Origin: Pseudomonas sp. PDM16
GTDB lineage: Bacteria; Pseudomonadota; Gammaproteobacteria; Pseudomonadales; Pseudomonadaceae
Direction of reading: 5' to 3'
Assembly: GCF_014851865.1 (NCBI RefSeq)
Contig: NZ_JACVAM010000006.1
Span: 62,001-126,000, forward strand
DNA: 64,000 bases
The translations under genes and the position numbers were made by a program. How positions within the stretch are numbered: the first letter of the stretch is position 1; each line of letters opens with the position of its first letter. A model generated the notes under the pieces. The model was not told where the DNA came from. It did not search any database and worked only from the letters and a program-made list of their open reading frames with translations. Positions 45,413-54,091 of this stretch are shown here, one piece after another.

Positions 45413-46861
45413 ATGCAATGGGAAACCGTGATCGGGCTTGAGATCCACGCTCAGCTCAGCACCCAATCGAAGATATTCTCCGGCAGCGCCACCACCTTCG
45501 GCGCCGAGCCCAACACCCAGGCCAGCCTAGTCGACCTCGGCATGCCCGGCACCCTGCCGGTGCTGAACGCCGAAGCCGTGCGCATGGCTTGCCAGTTCGG
45601 CCTGGCCATCGACGCCGAAATCGCGCCGACCAACGTCTTCGCGCGCAAGAACTACTTCTACCCGGACCTGCCGAAGGGCTACCAGACCAGCCAGATGGAC
45701 CACCCCATCGTCGGCAAGGGCTTCCTCGACATCACCCTGGAAGACGGCACCGTCAAGCGCATCGGCATCACCCGCGCACACCTGGAAGAGGACGCTGGCA
45801 AGAGCCTGCACGAAGACTTCCAGGGCATGAGCGGCATCGACCTGAACCGCGCCGGCACGCCGTTACTGGAAATCGTCTCCGAGCCGGACATCCGTTCCGC
45901 CAAGGAAGCCGTGGCCTACGTGAAAGCCATCCACGCCCTGGTGCGCTACCTCGGCATCTGCGACGGCAACATGGCCGAAGGCTCGCTGCGCTGCGACTGC
46001 AACGTTTCGGTACGCCCCAAGGGCCAGGCCGAGTTCGGCACCCGTGCCGAGATCAAGAACGTCAACTCGTTCCGCTTCATCGAGAAAGCCATCAACCATG
46101 AAGTGCAGCGGCAGATCGAGCTGATCGAAGACGGCGGCAAGGTGGTCCAGGAAACCCGCCTGTACGACCCGAACAAGGACCAGACGCGTTCCATGCGCAG
46201 CAAGGAAGAAGCCAACGACTACCGTTACTTCCCCTGCCCCGACCTGCTGCCAGTGGTGATCGAACAGAGCTTCCTCGACGACCTGCGCGGCAAGCTGCCC
46301 GAGCTGCCACCGCAGAAGCGCGAGCGCTTCGAGAGCCAGTTCGGCCTGTCCACCTACGACGCCAGCGTATTGAGCGCGAGCCGTGAGCTGGCCGACTACT
46401 TCGAAGCGGTCGAAAAAACCTGCGGCGACGCCAAGCTGGCCGCCAACTGGGTAATGGGCGAGCTGTCCAGCCTGCTCAACAAGGACAATCTGGAGATCGA
46501 GCAGTCGCCGGTATCAGCCGAACAACTGGGCGGCATGATTCTGCGCATCAAGGACAACACCATCAGCGGCAAGATCGCCAAGATGGTCTTCGAAGCCCTG
46601 GCCGCCGGTGAAGGCGCCAGCGCCGACGAAGTGATCGAGAAGAAAGGCCTCAAGCAGGTCACCGACTCCGGTGCCATCGAGGCCATGCTGGACGAGATGC
46701 TGGCGGCCAACGCCGAGCAGGTTGAACAGTATCGCGCCGCCGACGAGGCCAAGCGCGGCAAGATGTTCGGCTTCTTCGTCGGCCAGGCTATGAAGGCCTC
46801 CAAGGGCAAGGCCAACCCCGGCCAGGTCAACGAGTTGCTGAAGAAGAAGCTCGAGGGCTGA
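45413..46861 (+). CDS. gatB: Asp/Glu-tRNA amidotransferase subunit B
   Basis: 482-residue kinase/transamidase subunit that phosphorylates the misacylated tRNA and adds ammonia. The cradle domain starts WETVIGLEIHAQLSTQSKIFS. FYPDLPKGYQTSQ, EEDAGKS and EGSLRCDCNVSVRP are family signatures. The C-terminal YqeY-like domain ends in GKANPGQVNELLKKKLEG. It is last in gatCAB and a terminator follows. Confidence 0.97.
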   Translation: MQWETVIGLEIHAQLSTQSKIFSGSATTFGAEPNTQASLVDLGMPGTLPVLNAEAVRMACQFGLAIDAEIAPTNVFARKNYFYPDLPKGYQTSQMDHPIVGKGFLDITLEDGTVKRIGITRAHLEEDAGKSLHEDFQGMSGIDLNRAGTPLLEIVSEPDIRSAKEAVAYVKAIHALVRYLGICDGNMAEGSLRCDCNVSVRPKGQAEFGTRAEIKNVNSFRFIEKAINHEVQRQIELIEDGGKVVQETRLYDPNKDQTRSMRSKEEANDYRYFPCPDLLPVVIEQSFLDDLRGKLPELPPQKRERFESQFGLSTYDASVLSASRELADYFEAVEKTCGDAKLAANWVMGELSSLLNKDNLEIEQSPVSAEQLGGMILRIKDNTISGKIAKMVFEALAAGEGASADEVIEKKGLKQVTDSGAIEAMLDEMLAANAEQVEQYRAADEAKRGKMFGFFVGQAMKASKGKANPGQVNELLKKKLEG

Positions 46862-46883
46862 GCCCTCCTGAGCTGAACCGATC

Positions 46884-46911
46884 AACGCCGGGCTTGCCCG
46901 GCGTTGGTTTA
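46884..46911 (+). terminator. Rho-independent terminator after gatB
   Basis: Stem AACGCCGGG/CCCGGCGTT (46884-46892 with 46897-46905), loop CTTG, followed by GGTTTATT. Confidence 0.8.
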
Positions 46912-46965
46912 TTCGCAGAGCGGATGACCACCCGCGAAACGACGCCCCGCGTTTCCACCAAAGCA

Positions 46966-46989
46966 GGTGGATGTGCTTCGACATCCACC
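46966..46989. repeat. Stem-loop before the RlpA-like gene
   Basis: GGTGGATGT-GCTTCG-ACATCCACC, a perfect 9-bp stem, ends 16 bases before the RlpA-like ATG. The GGTGG...CCACC ends recall the hisD-hisC stem-loop at 12308-12335. It may be a REP-like unit or a 5' leader hairpin. Confidence 0.5.
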
Positions 46990-47005
46990 CCACAAGAGAG
47001 TTCGC

Positions 47006-47380
47006 ATGCCTAAAAGCGTTCTGCTACTCGCCGGCCTCATCCTGATACTCGCCGGCTGCGCCAGCCAGGGCGTCGTCGACCCGCATGGCTATCGCGCTGA
47101 AGGCCAGGCCTCCTGGTATGGCGCCAAGCACCAGGGACGCAAGACCGCCAGCGGTGAACGCTTTGATCAGAATGCGCTGACGGCCGCCCACCGAGAACTA
47201 CCATTCGGTACCCGGGTACGGGTGACCAACCTGAACAACGACAAGCGTGTCATCGTCCGCATCAACGACCGCGGCCCGACCTCACGCAAGCGAGTGATCG
47301 ATGTGTCCCGGCAAGCCGCCGAACAGCTCGATATGCTGCGTAGCGGCGTGGCGCCAGTACGCCTCGAAACCCTCGAATAA
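47006..47380 (+). CDS. RlpA-like double-psi beta-barrel lipoprotein (short form)
   Basis: 124-residue predicted lipoprotein: a signal peptide ends in the lipobox LAGC (about residues 16-19), so the mature cysteine is lipidated. The rest is an RlpA-type double-psi beta-barrel with GQASWYGAKHQGRKTASGERF and VRINDRGP. RlpA proteins cut denuded peptidoglycan glycan strands at septa. Unlike full RlpA this protein has no SPOR domain. The ATG at 47006 follows AGAGAG. It lies between gatB and the carboxymuconolactone-decarboxylase-like gene. Confidence 0.9.
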   Translation: MPKSVLLLAGLILILAGCASQGVVDPHGYRAEGQASWYGAKHQGRKTASGERFDQNALTAAHRELPFGTRVRVTNLNNDKRVIVRINDRGPTSRKRVIDVSRQAAEQLDMLRSGVAPVRLETLE

Positions 47381-47405
47381 TGCGCGGCACCATCGGAGAG
47401 CAAGC

Positions 47406-47777
47406 ATGAACGAAGAGAAGAAAAGTGGCCTGCAGGTACGTCGCGAGGTGATGGGCGATGCATTCGTCGACCGTGCTCTGAACAACGCCACCGACTTCAC
47501 CCAGCCCCTGCAGGAGTTCGTCAACGAACACGCCTGGGGCGGCGTCTGGACCCGTGAAGGTCTGGACCGCAAGACCCGCAGCCTGATCACTCTCGCCGCC
47601 CTCACCGCGCTGAAGTGCCCACAGGAGCTGAAAGGCCACGTACGTGGCGCGCTGAACAACGGCTGTACAGTGGAAGAAATCCGCGAAGCCTTGCTGCACT
47701 GCGCCGTGTATGCAGGCGTGCCAGCGGCCATCGATGCCTTCCGGGCTGCCCAGGAAGTGCTCGCCGAGCAAGCGTGA
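47406..47777 (+). CDS. Carboxymuconolactone decarboxylase family protein (PcaC-like)
   Basis: 123-residue protein matching the CMD/AhpD fold. It shows VREVMGD-type RREVMGDAFVDRALNNAT, WTREGLDRKTRSLITLAALTAL and LLHCAVYAGVPAAIDAF, resembling gamma-carboxymuconolactone decarboxylase (PcaC) of the protocatechuate branch. No other pca gene is nearby, and only single cysteines are seen instead of the AhpD CxxC pair. The function is therefore unproven. It is 25 bp after the RlpA-like gene and may share its transcript. Confidence 0.85.
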   Translation: MNEEKKSGLQVRREVMGDAFVDRALNNATDFTQPLQEFVNEHAWGGVWTREGLDRKTRSLITLAALTALKCPQELKGHVRGALNNGCTVEEIREALLHCAVYAGVPAAIDAFRAAQEVLAEQA

Positions 47778-47917
47778 CGCAGCGCACAAAGCGCTCGAAT
47801 TTCACCAAACTGAACCGCTCGCCAGTGTGGCGGGCAGGCGCATAATTCCGACCCTCGACAGGCAGTGCTGTCGGCGCCGCGGACGCAATGTCCGTACCTT
47901 CATAAGCAGGGATGTTT

Positions 47918-50900
47918 ATGCTCGCCTCGCTCAAGTCGGCCACGCGCCGCACCTTCTCCATATTCGCCTTCGTTATTTTCGGTGTGCTGCGCCTGGCGCA
48001 CTGGCTGCTTTCTGCCCTGGTCGGCAGCTGGCATCCACCGCTGTGGCTACGCAAGCTGTGGCAGGGGCTGTGCTCCTGCGGCCGCTGGCTGCGCGCACGC
48101 CCCGGCAAGACTGCCGCCGGCCTGGCCGTGCTGGCCCTGCTCGGCGCCGCCGGTGCCTACGCCTGGCACTGGTACAAGAACCTGCCGGTGCCGCACACCG
48201 TGGCCTACTCGGTGCACGCACCGAACCTGACCGGTTACCAGCACGAACCGATCAGCATCGACACCCTGCGCGTCGACTTCCACGAATCCGCCGCACCGCT
48301 GGAAGCAATCGGCAAGGAAGTCCACGAGGGCATCAGCCTGCAGCCGGCCGTCAAAGGTGCCTGGCACTGGGCCAACGACCGCAGCCTGGTATTCACCCCG
48401 GCCGGCGACTGGCCGATCGACCAGGCTTATCAGGTCACCCTGAATGAAGAAGGCCTGCTGGCCGATGGCGTACTGCTCGACCAGTACCAGTTCGATCTGC
48501 GCACCAAGCCGTTCACCGCCAACGTAGCTGGTCGCGAGCTGTACCAGGACCCGGTGGTACCGAGCCTTAAGAAGCTGGTGGCGACCATCAACTTCTCCCA
48601 CCCGGTCAATGAAGAATCCTTCCGCCAGCGCGTCTCGATCAGCCTGGACCGAGGCCTGGAATACCGGGACAAGGACGTGGCACCGACGCCGGAGATCAGC
48701 TTCGCCAAGAACAAACTGGCGGCCTACGTGCACTCCGCACCACTGGCCACCCCGCTGGAAACAGCCAACGTCAGCCTGCAGGTGGAAAAAGGCATCCAGG
48801 CCCGCGATGGCGGCAACGCCAGCAGCCAGCAACTGCACACTTCCGTCAGCGTGCCGGGGCGCTATCGCCTGACCTTCAGCGCCAGCAATATCCAGTTCGT
48901 CGACAACGACCGTGGCGAACCGGAGCCGGTACTGATGTTCAGCAGCTCCAGCGCGGTGAGCGACGAGGCCATCGCCAAGCATGTGCAGGTCTGGCTGCTG
49001 CCCAAGAAAGACGATCAAGGTCGCGAATACTGGGATGAGTCGCGCGTCGACGAACAAACGCTGGCCAGCGCCGAACGCGTGAAGCTGACCCATGTACCCA
49101 GCGTCGAGCCGCTGAACAGCCTGCACGCCTTCAAGTTCAAGGCCGAGCCGGGTCGCTACCTCTATGTGAAAGTGGCAGCCAAGGTCGAGGCGGTCGGTGG
49201 CTACCTGGCCAAGGACCCGACCTTCAGCCTGCTGCAGATGCCCAAATATCCGCGCGCCCTGGCCTTCCTTTCCGAGGGGGCGCTGCTCAGCCTGAACGGC
49301 GAGAAGCAACTGGGCATCCTCGGTCGCGGCGTACCCGGCGCCCAGGTGGAGATTTCGCGCCTGCTGCCCGGCCAGCTGCATCACCTGGTGGACCAGAACT
49401 ACGGCAACTTCGCCCGCCCCGAAGTCAGCAACAGCTACTTCGACCGCCTGGTGGAACGCATGGAGGTCAAGCTGTCGCTGGACGCCAGCGATCCTTCGAA
49501 GACCCAATACAGCCATGTCGACCTGGCGCCCTACCTGAGCGCCGAAGGCGGCCGGCGCGGCATCTTCGTGATCAAGCTCAGCTCCGAGGATGACCCGAGC
49601 CAGGACACCTTCGATTACTACTACGATGACAACCCGACCCGCGACCTGCGCTTCGTGGTGGTCACCGACCTCGGCATCATCGCCAAACGCAGCAGCGACG
49701 GCAGCCACGACCTGTTCGTCCAATCGATCAGCCAGGGTGGTCCGGTAGCCGGTGCCGAGGTGCAGATCCTCGGCCGCAACGGCCTGCCGGTGGCCAGTGC
49801 CTACACCGATGGCAATGGCCAGGCGCACTTCGCCAAGCTCGACGAGTTGCGCCGCGAGAAGACCCCGCTGATGTACGTGGTCAACCATGGCAACGACCAG
49901 TCCTTCCTGCCGGTAGCGACCAGCCAGTACCGCCTCGACCTGTCGCGCTTCGAGGTCGGCGGCCAGTACGAGAATGGCGAGCCGGACCGCCTCGGCGCCT
50001 ACCTGTTCAGCGACCGCGGCCTGTATCGCCCGGGCGAGACCGCACATCTGGGCATGATCGTCCGCACCGCCAACTGGAGCGGCCAGCTGCAGGGCCTGCC
50101 GGTGGAACTGGACGTGCGCGACCCGCGCGGCCAGAGCGTGCTGCGTCAGCAGCTGAAGCTCTCTGCCAGCGGCTTCGAGAGCCTCGACTTCCACAGCAGC
50201 GAGGCGGCACCAGCCGGCACTTACACCGCCAGCCTGAGCCTGATCGACGAAGACGAGCGGCGCACCGTGCTGGGCAATGTCGACTTCAAGATGCGCGACT
50301 TCGAGCCGGACCGCATGAAGGTCACCGCCACCCTGGCAAAAGCACCGGTGAAGGGCTGGATCGCCCCCGAGCAGGTCGAGGCCAAGGTCAAGGCCATGCA
50401 CCTGTTCGGCGCGCCAGCCTCCGCCCGCCGGGTCACCGCCGAGATGACCCTGTCGCCGGCCTACGCGGCCTTCGATCAGTACGCCGACTACCGCTTCCGC
50501 ATCACCAACTCGCTGAATGACAGCAGCACCGAGGAACTGGCCGAGGGCCAGACCGACGACAACGGCGAAACCAGCCTCGACCTGCGCCTGGACCGCTACG
50601 CCGCCAGCACCTATCGCCTGAGCCTGCTGGCCCGGGTGTTCGAGGCCGAGGGTGGGCGCAACGTTGCCGCCCAGAGCAGCCTGATGGTGTCTTCCGCACC
50701 CTGGCTGGCGGGGGTCAAGAGCGTCGACTCGCTGGACTACGTGAGCAAGGGCGCCAAGCGCGAAGTCGAGTGGCTGGCCATCGGCCCCGACCTCAAGCCA
50801 CTGGCGGTGGACGGCCTGTCCACCGAACTGGTCGAGCACCGCTACGTGTCGGTGCTGGTCAAGCAGTCCAACGGCACCTACAAGTACCAGTCGCGAATCA

Positions 50901-53755
50901 AGAACATCCCGCTGGGCAGCCAGCCGCTGAGCATTGGCGCGAGCGGCACGAAGCAGACACTGAACACCAGCGAGCCCGGCGACTTCACCCTGACCCTCAA
51001 GGCCGCCGACGGCACGCCGCTGAACCAGGTCGACTACAGCGTGGCCGGCCACGGCAACGCCAGTCGCTCGCTGGAGCGCAACGCCGAGCTGCAGCTGCGC
51101 CTGAACCAGGACGCCTACGCCCAGGGCGACGAGGTCGAAATCAGCATCCGCGCGCCCTACACCGGCGCCGGCCTGATCACCATCGAGCGCGACAAGGTCT
51201 ATGCCCACCAGTGGTTCAAGGCCGACAGCACCAGCAGCGTGCAGCGCATCCGCCTGCCCGCCGGGCTGGAGGGCAATGCCTACGTCAACGTACAGTTCGT
51301 GCGCGACAGCGCCTCGCCCGAGGTGTACATGAGCCCGCTGTCCTACGGGGTGGCGCCGCTGCGCATCAAGCTGGACGCGCGGCGCATTCCGCTGCAGGTC
51401 AGCGCTGCCGAACATATCGAGCCGGGCCAGGCGCTGGACATCAGGGTCAGCACCGACCGTCCTGGCCGCGCCGTGGTTTACGCCATCGACGAAGGCATCC
51501 TGCAGGTCGCGCGCTACAAGGCGCCGGACCCGCTGGCGCAGTTCTTCCAGAAACGCGCCCTGGAAGTGCAGACCAGCCAGATCCTCGACCTGTTGCTGCC
51601 CGAGTTCAGCCGCCTGCTCGACGCCGCGGCTGCCGGCGGTGACGGCGAGGACCTGCTCGGTGCTCACCTCAACCCGTTCAAGCGCAAGCGCAAGCCGCCG
51701 GTGGCCTACTGGTCCGGCCTGGTCGACCTGCAAGCCGGCGACAACGACTTCCGCTACAACGTGCCGGACTACTTCAACGGCAAGCTGCACCTGTTCGTGG
51801 TGGCGGTGGACGACGCGCGTATCGGCGTGGTCGAAGGCGCCACCGAGGTACGCGGTCCACTGGTGATCACGCCCAACGTGCCGGCCTTCGTCGCCCCGGG
51901 CGACGTATTCAAGGTCAGCGCCGGAGTGTTCAGCAACCTGGAGCAGCCGACCACGGTCAAGGTCAGTGTGGAGACCAGTGCCGGACTGAAGATGAAGTCC
52001 ATCGACCAGGCCGAGCTGCGGCTGGCGCCGCGCAAGGAAGGCGTGGTGGAGATCGACCTGCTGGCCCAGGAAAACCTGGGCTCGGCGGACATGACCTTCG
52101 TCGCCACCCTGCCCGACGGCCGCCGCGTGAAGATCGGCGAGACCACCTCGGTACGCCCGCTGGTCGAGCGCCGCGTGGCACTGACCCTGGGTCGCACGGA
52201 AGATGCCAGCGGTGAGGTGCAGGTCAGCCGCGACCTCTACCCGCAGCTGCGTGACGTGCGCTTCGCCGCCGCCGGCTCGCCACTGGTCTGGGCCAGCGGC
52301 CTGCAGAGCTACCTGGACGACTACGGTTACAGCTGCACCGAGCAATTGGTGTCCAAGGCCATGCCGGCACTGGTCTGGGGCAGCTCGGCCACGGGCGTCG
52401 ACCCGCAGGCGGTGCCGTCCTTCGACAACGCCGTACGCATCCTGCGCTCGCGGCAGAACCTGGAGGGCGGCTTCGGCCTGTGGGCGGCCAACCCGCAGGT
52501 GGCGCCGTTCGCCAGCCTGTACGCCACCGACTTCCTGATCGAAGCCAAGGAGCGTAACTTCGCGGTACCGGGCGACCTGCTCAACCGCGCCAACGGCTAC
52601 CTCTCGCAACTGGCCAACGGCCCCAGCGAAGGCCTGGAGGAACTGCGCAACCGCGCCTACGCAGCCTACCTGTTGACCCGCCAGGGCGTGGTCACCAGCG
52701 GCGCGCTGGCCGATATCCGCGAGCGCTACGAAACCTTCCACAGCAAGAACTGGCAGCAGGACATCGGTGCTGCGTATCTGGCCGCCAGCTACAAACTGCT
52801 GAAGCAGGACAAGCAGGCCGACAAGCTGTTTGACCAGCAGGTGTGGCGCAATCTGGAGCAGAGCTGGAGCAGCTACGGCCTGTACTACGACCCGCTGGTG
52901 CACGACGCCGAACACCTGCGCCTGCTGGCCAAGCACTTCCCCGCCGAGCTGGACGAGGTGCCGGTGAAGCTGCTCGACGCCATGGGCCAGCGCCTCAGCG
53001 AACAGCGCTACAACTCGCTGTCCGCCGCGCTGCTGCTACGGGCGCTGGACAGCTACGGCGAGCGCGCCGAGGACGGCCTCAACCTGCGTGTCAGCGCCTG
53101 GCTGGGCAAGCAGGGTGAACAGCCCCTGCAACTGAGCGGCAAGCCGCCGGTCAGCGACGTGCCGCTGGCAGCCAAGATGCTGTTGCTGCGCAAGGACGGC
53201 GATGCCCCGGTGTTCTACATGCTCAGTGAAGGCGGTTACGACCGCGGCGCTCCGGACAAGGTGATCGCCGACGGCCTGGAAGTCACTCACGAGTACACCG
53301 ACCTGAACGGCGAGCCGGTCAAGCAGGTGCGCGTCGGCGACGAGTTCCTGGTCCGCCTGCGCCTGCGCGCCAAGGACTTCGACCAGGTACAGCAGGTGGC
53401 CGTGGTCGACCTGCTGCCGGGTGGCACCGAGCCGGTGTATAACCAGCCGGCACCGGTCACCGAGCCCAGCGAGGAGGACGAGTATGCGGAGGAGAGCGAG
53501 TACGAGGAGCCCAGCTGGCTGCCGCCAGTGGGCGAGCTGGCGATGAGCGACTGGTCGCCCGAGTTCGCCGATGTGCGCGACGACCGCGTGGTGCTCTACG
53601 GCACCGTGTACCGCGACGCCGCCACCTTCGTCTACCGCGTGCGCGCCACCAACGCCGGCACCTTCGGCACGCCGCCGGCCTACGCCGAAGGCATGTACGA
53701 CACCACCCAGCAGGCCCGCGGCAAGGCCGGTCAACTGACCATCGTCAAACCCTGA
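47918..53755 (+). CDS. Bacterial alpha-2-macroglobulin, thioester type
   Basis: 1945-residue inner-membrane-anchored, periplasm-facing alpha-2-macroglobulin, a protease trap thought to protect the envelope. The N-terminus has two hydrophobic stretches (about residues 11-36 and 67-83) and no lipobox, so anchoring is by helices, not lipid. A long series of macroglobulin beta-sandwich domains follows (e.g. the bait-region neighbourhood and DRGLYRPGETAHLGMIVRTA). The thioester motif is CTEQ at Cys1473-Gln1476 (GYSCTEQLVSKAM), with the alpha-helical TED after it. Near the C-terminus, an acidic run rich in Glu/Asp/Tyr lies at about 1849-1863. ATG at 47918 was preferred over 47912 because AGCAGGG is better spaced. 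A small secreted gene and pbpC follow. Confidence 0.93.
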   Translation: MLASLKSATRRTFSIFAFVIFGVLRLAHWLLSALVGSWHPPLWLRKLWQGLCSCGRWLRARPGKTAAGLAVLALLGAAGAYAWHWYKNLPVPHTVAYSVHAPNLTGYQHEPISIDTLRVDFHESAAPLEAIGKEVHEGISLQPAVKGAWHWANDRSLVFTPAGDWPIDQAYQVTLNEEGLLADGVLLDQYQFDLRTKPFTANVAGRELYQDPVVPSLKKLVATINFSHPVNEESFRQRVSISLDRGLEYRDKDVAPTPEISFAKNKLAAYVHSAPLATPLETANVSLQVEKGIQARDGGNASSQQLHTSVSVPGRYRLTFSASNIQFVDNDRGEPEPVLMFSSSSAVSDEAIAKHVQVWLLPKKDDQGREYWDESRVDEQTLASAERVKLTHVPSVEPLNSLHAFKFKAEPGRYLYVKVAAKVEAVGGYLAKDPTFSLLQMPKYPRALAFLSEGALLSLNGEKQLGILGRGVPGAQVEISRLLPGQLHHLVDQNYGNFARPEVSNSYFDRLVERMEVKLSLDASDPSKTQYSHVDLAPYLSAEGGRRGIFVIKLSSEDDPSQDTFDYYYDDNPTRDLRFVVVTDLGIIAKRSSDGSHDLFVQSISQGGPVAGAEVQILGRNGLPVASAYTDGNGQAHFAKLDELRREKTPLMYVVNHGNDQSFLPVATSQYRLDLSRFEVGGQYENGEPDRLGAYLFSDRGLYRPGETAHLGMIVRTANWSGQLQGLPVELDVRDPRGQSVLRQQLKLSASGFESLDFHSSEAAPAGTYTASLSLIDEDERRTVLGNVDFKMRDFEPDRMKVTATLAKAPVKGWIAPEQVEAKVKAMHLFGAPASARRVTAEMTLSPAYAAFDQYADYRFRITNSLNDSSTEELAEGQTDDNGETSLDLRLDRYAASTYRLSLLARVFEAEGGRNVAAQSSLMVSSAPWLAGVKSVDSLDYVSKGAKREVEWLAIGPDLKPLAVDGLSTELVEHRYVSVLVKQSNGTYKYQSRIKNIPLGSQPLSIGASGTKQTLNTSEPGDFTLTLKAADGTPLNQVDYSVAGHGNASRSLERNAELQLRLNQDAYAQGDEVEISIRAPYTGAGLITIERDKVYAHQWFKADSTSSVQRIRLPAGLEGNAYVNVQFVRDSASPEVYMSPLSYGVAPLRIKLDARRIPLQVSAAEHIEPGQALDIRVSTDRPGRAVVYAIDEGILQVARYKAPDPLAQFFQKRALEVQTSQILDLLLPEFSRLLDAAAAGGDGEDLLGAHLNPFKRKRKPPVAYWSGLVDLQAGDNDFRYNVPDYFNGKLHLFVVAVDDARIGVVEGATEVRGPLVITPNVPAFVAPGDVFKVSAGVFSNLEQPTTVKVSVETSAGLKMKSIDQAELRLAPRKEGVVEIDLLAQENLGSADMTFVATLPDGRRVKIGETTSVRPLVERRVALTLGRTEDASGEVQVSRDLYPQLRDVRFAAAGSPLVWASGLQSYLDDYGYSCTEQLVSKAMPALVWGSSATGVDPQAVPSFDNAVRILRSRQNLEGGFGLWAANPQVAPFASLYATDFLIEAKERNFAVPGDLLNRANGYLSQLANGPSEGLEELRNRAYAAYLLTRQGVVTSGALADIRERYETFHSKNWQQDIGAAYLAASYKLLKQDKQADKLFDQQVWRNLEQSWSSYGLYYDPLVHDAEHLRLLAKHFPAELDEVPVKLLDAMGQRLSEQRYNSLSAALLLRALDSYGERAEDGLNLRVSAWLGKQGEQPLQLSGKPPVSDVPLAAKMLLLRKDGDAPVFYMLSEGGYDRGAPDKVIADGLEVTHEYTDLNGEPVKQVRVGDEFLVRLRLRAKDFDQVQQVAVVDLLPGGTEPVYNQPAPVTEPSEEDEYAEESEYEEPSWLPPVGELAMSDWSPEFADVRDDRVVLYGTVYRDAATFVYRVRATNAGTFGTPPAYAEGMYDTTQQARGKAGQLTIVKP

Positions 53756-53762
53756 CGGCCAC

Positions 53763-53787
53763 CTCCCGCCGTTTCGCGCGGCGGGAG
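53763..53787 (+). repeat. Stem-loop between the A2M gene and the small secreted gene
   Basis: CTCCCGCCG/CGGCGGGAG (53763-53771 with 53779-53787), a perfect 9-bp stem with loop TTTCGCG, lies eight bases after the A2M stop. No T run follows. It may modulate downstream expression instead of ending it. Confidence 0.5.
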
Positions 53788-53816
53788 TGCCCTACACCCA
53801 ATCGGATAGGCAGCGC

Positions 53817-54086
53817 ATGAACCGATCACTGCTTTTTCTGCTGCTTGGCATCGTCCTGCCGGCATTTGCCGAGCAGCTACCGGTCGACGTCGTCACCTTC
53901 ATCGACGACCACCAGAACTGCGAGCACTTCAGCGGCGAGGAACCTTATGACGAGGAGCGCCGGGCCTTTCTGAACGAGCAACTGCAGGGCTGCGACCAAC
54001 TAGAGAGCCGCCGCGCCACGCTGCAGCAGCGCTATGCCAGAGACCCCAAACTCCTGCGCCGCCTGGAGCAGTACCCACCGCTCTGA
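53817..54086 (+). CDS. Small secreted protein of unknown function between A2M and PbpC
   Basis: 89-residue protein with a signal peptide (about residues 1-18, ending LPAFA). The mature part is short, acidic and helical, with two cysteines (DDHQNCEHFSGEEPYDEERR and NEQLQGCDQLESRRATLQQRY) that could form one disulfide in the periplasm. No known domain was recognised. The ATG at 53817 follows GGATAGG. It ends six bases before pbpC and follows the A2M gene by 62 bp, suggesting an accessory role in that cluster; this is inferred from position. Confidence 0.8.
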   Translation: MNRSLLFLLLGIVLPAFAEQLPVDVVTFIDDHQNCEHFSGEEPYDEERRAFLNEQLQGCDQLESRRATLQQRYARDPKLLRRLEQYPPL

Positions 54087-54091
54087 CCACC

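Noticed and set aside
48047..52936. A 1629-codon open frame on the minus strand opposite the A2M gene
   Set aside because: It is antisense to a clear protein family with matching domains; long antisense frames are usual in GC-rich DNA with biased third positions.
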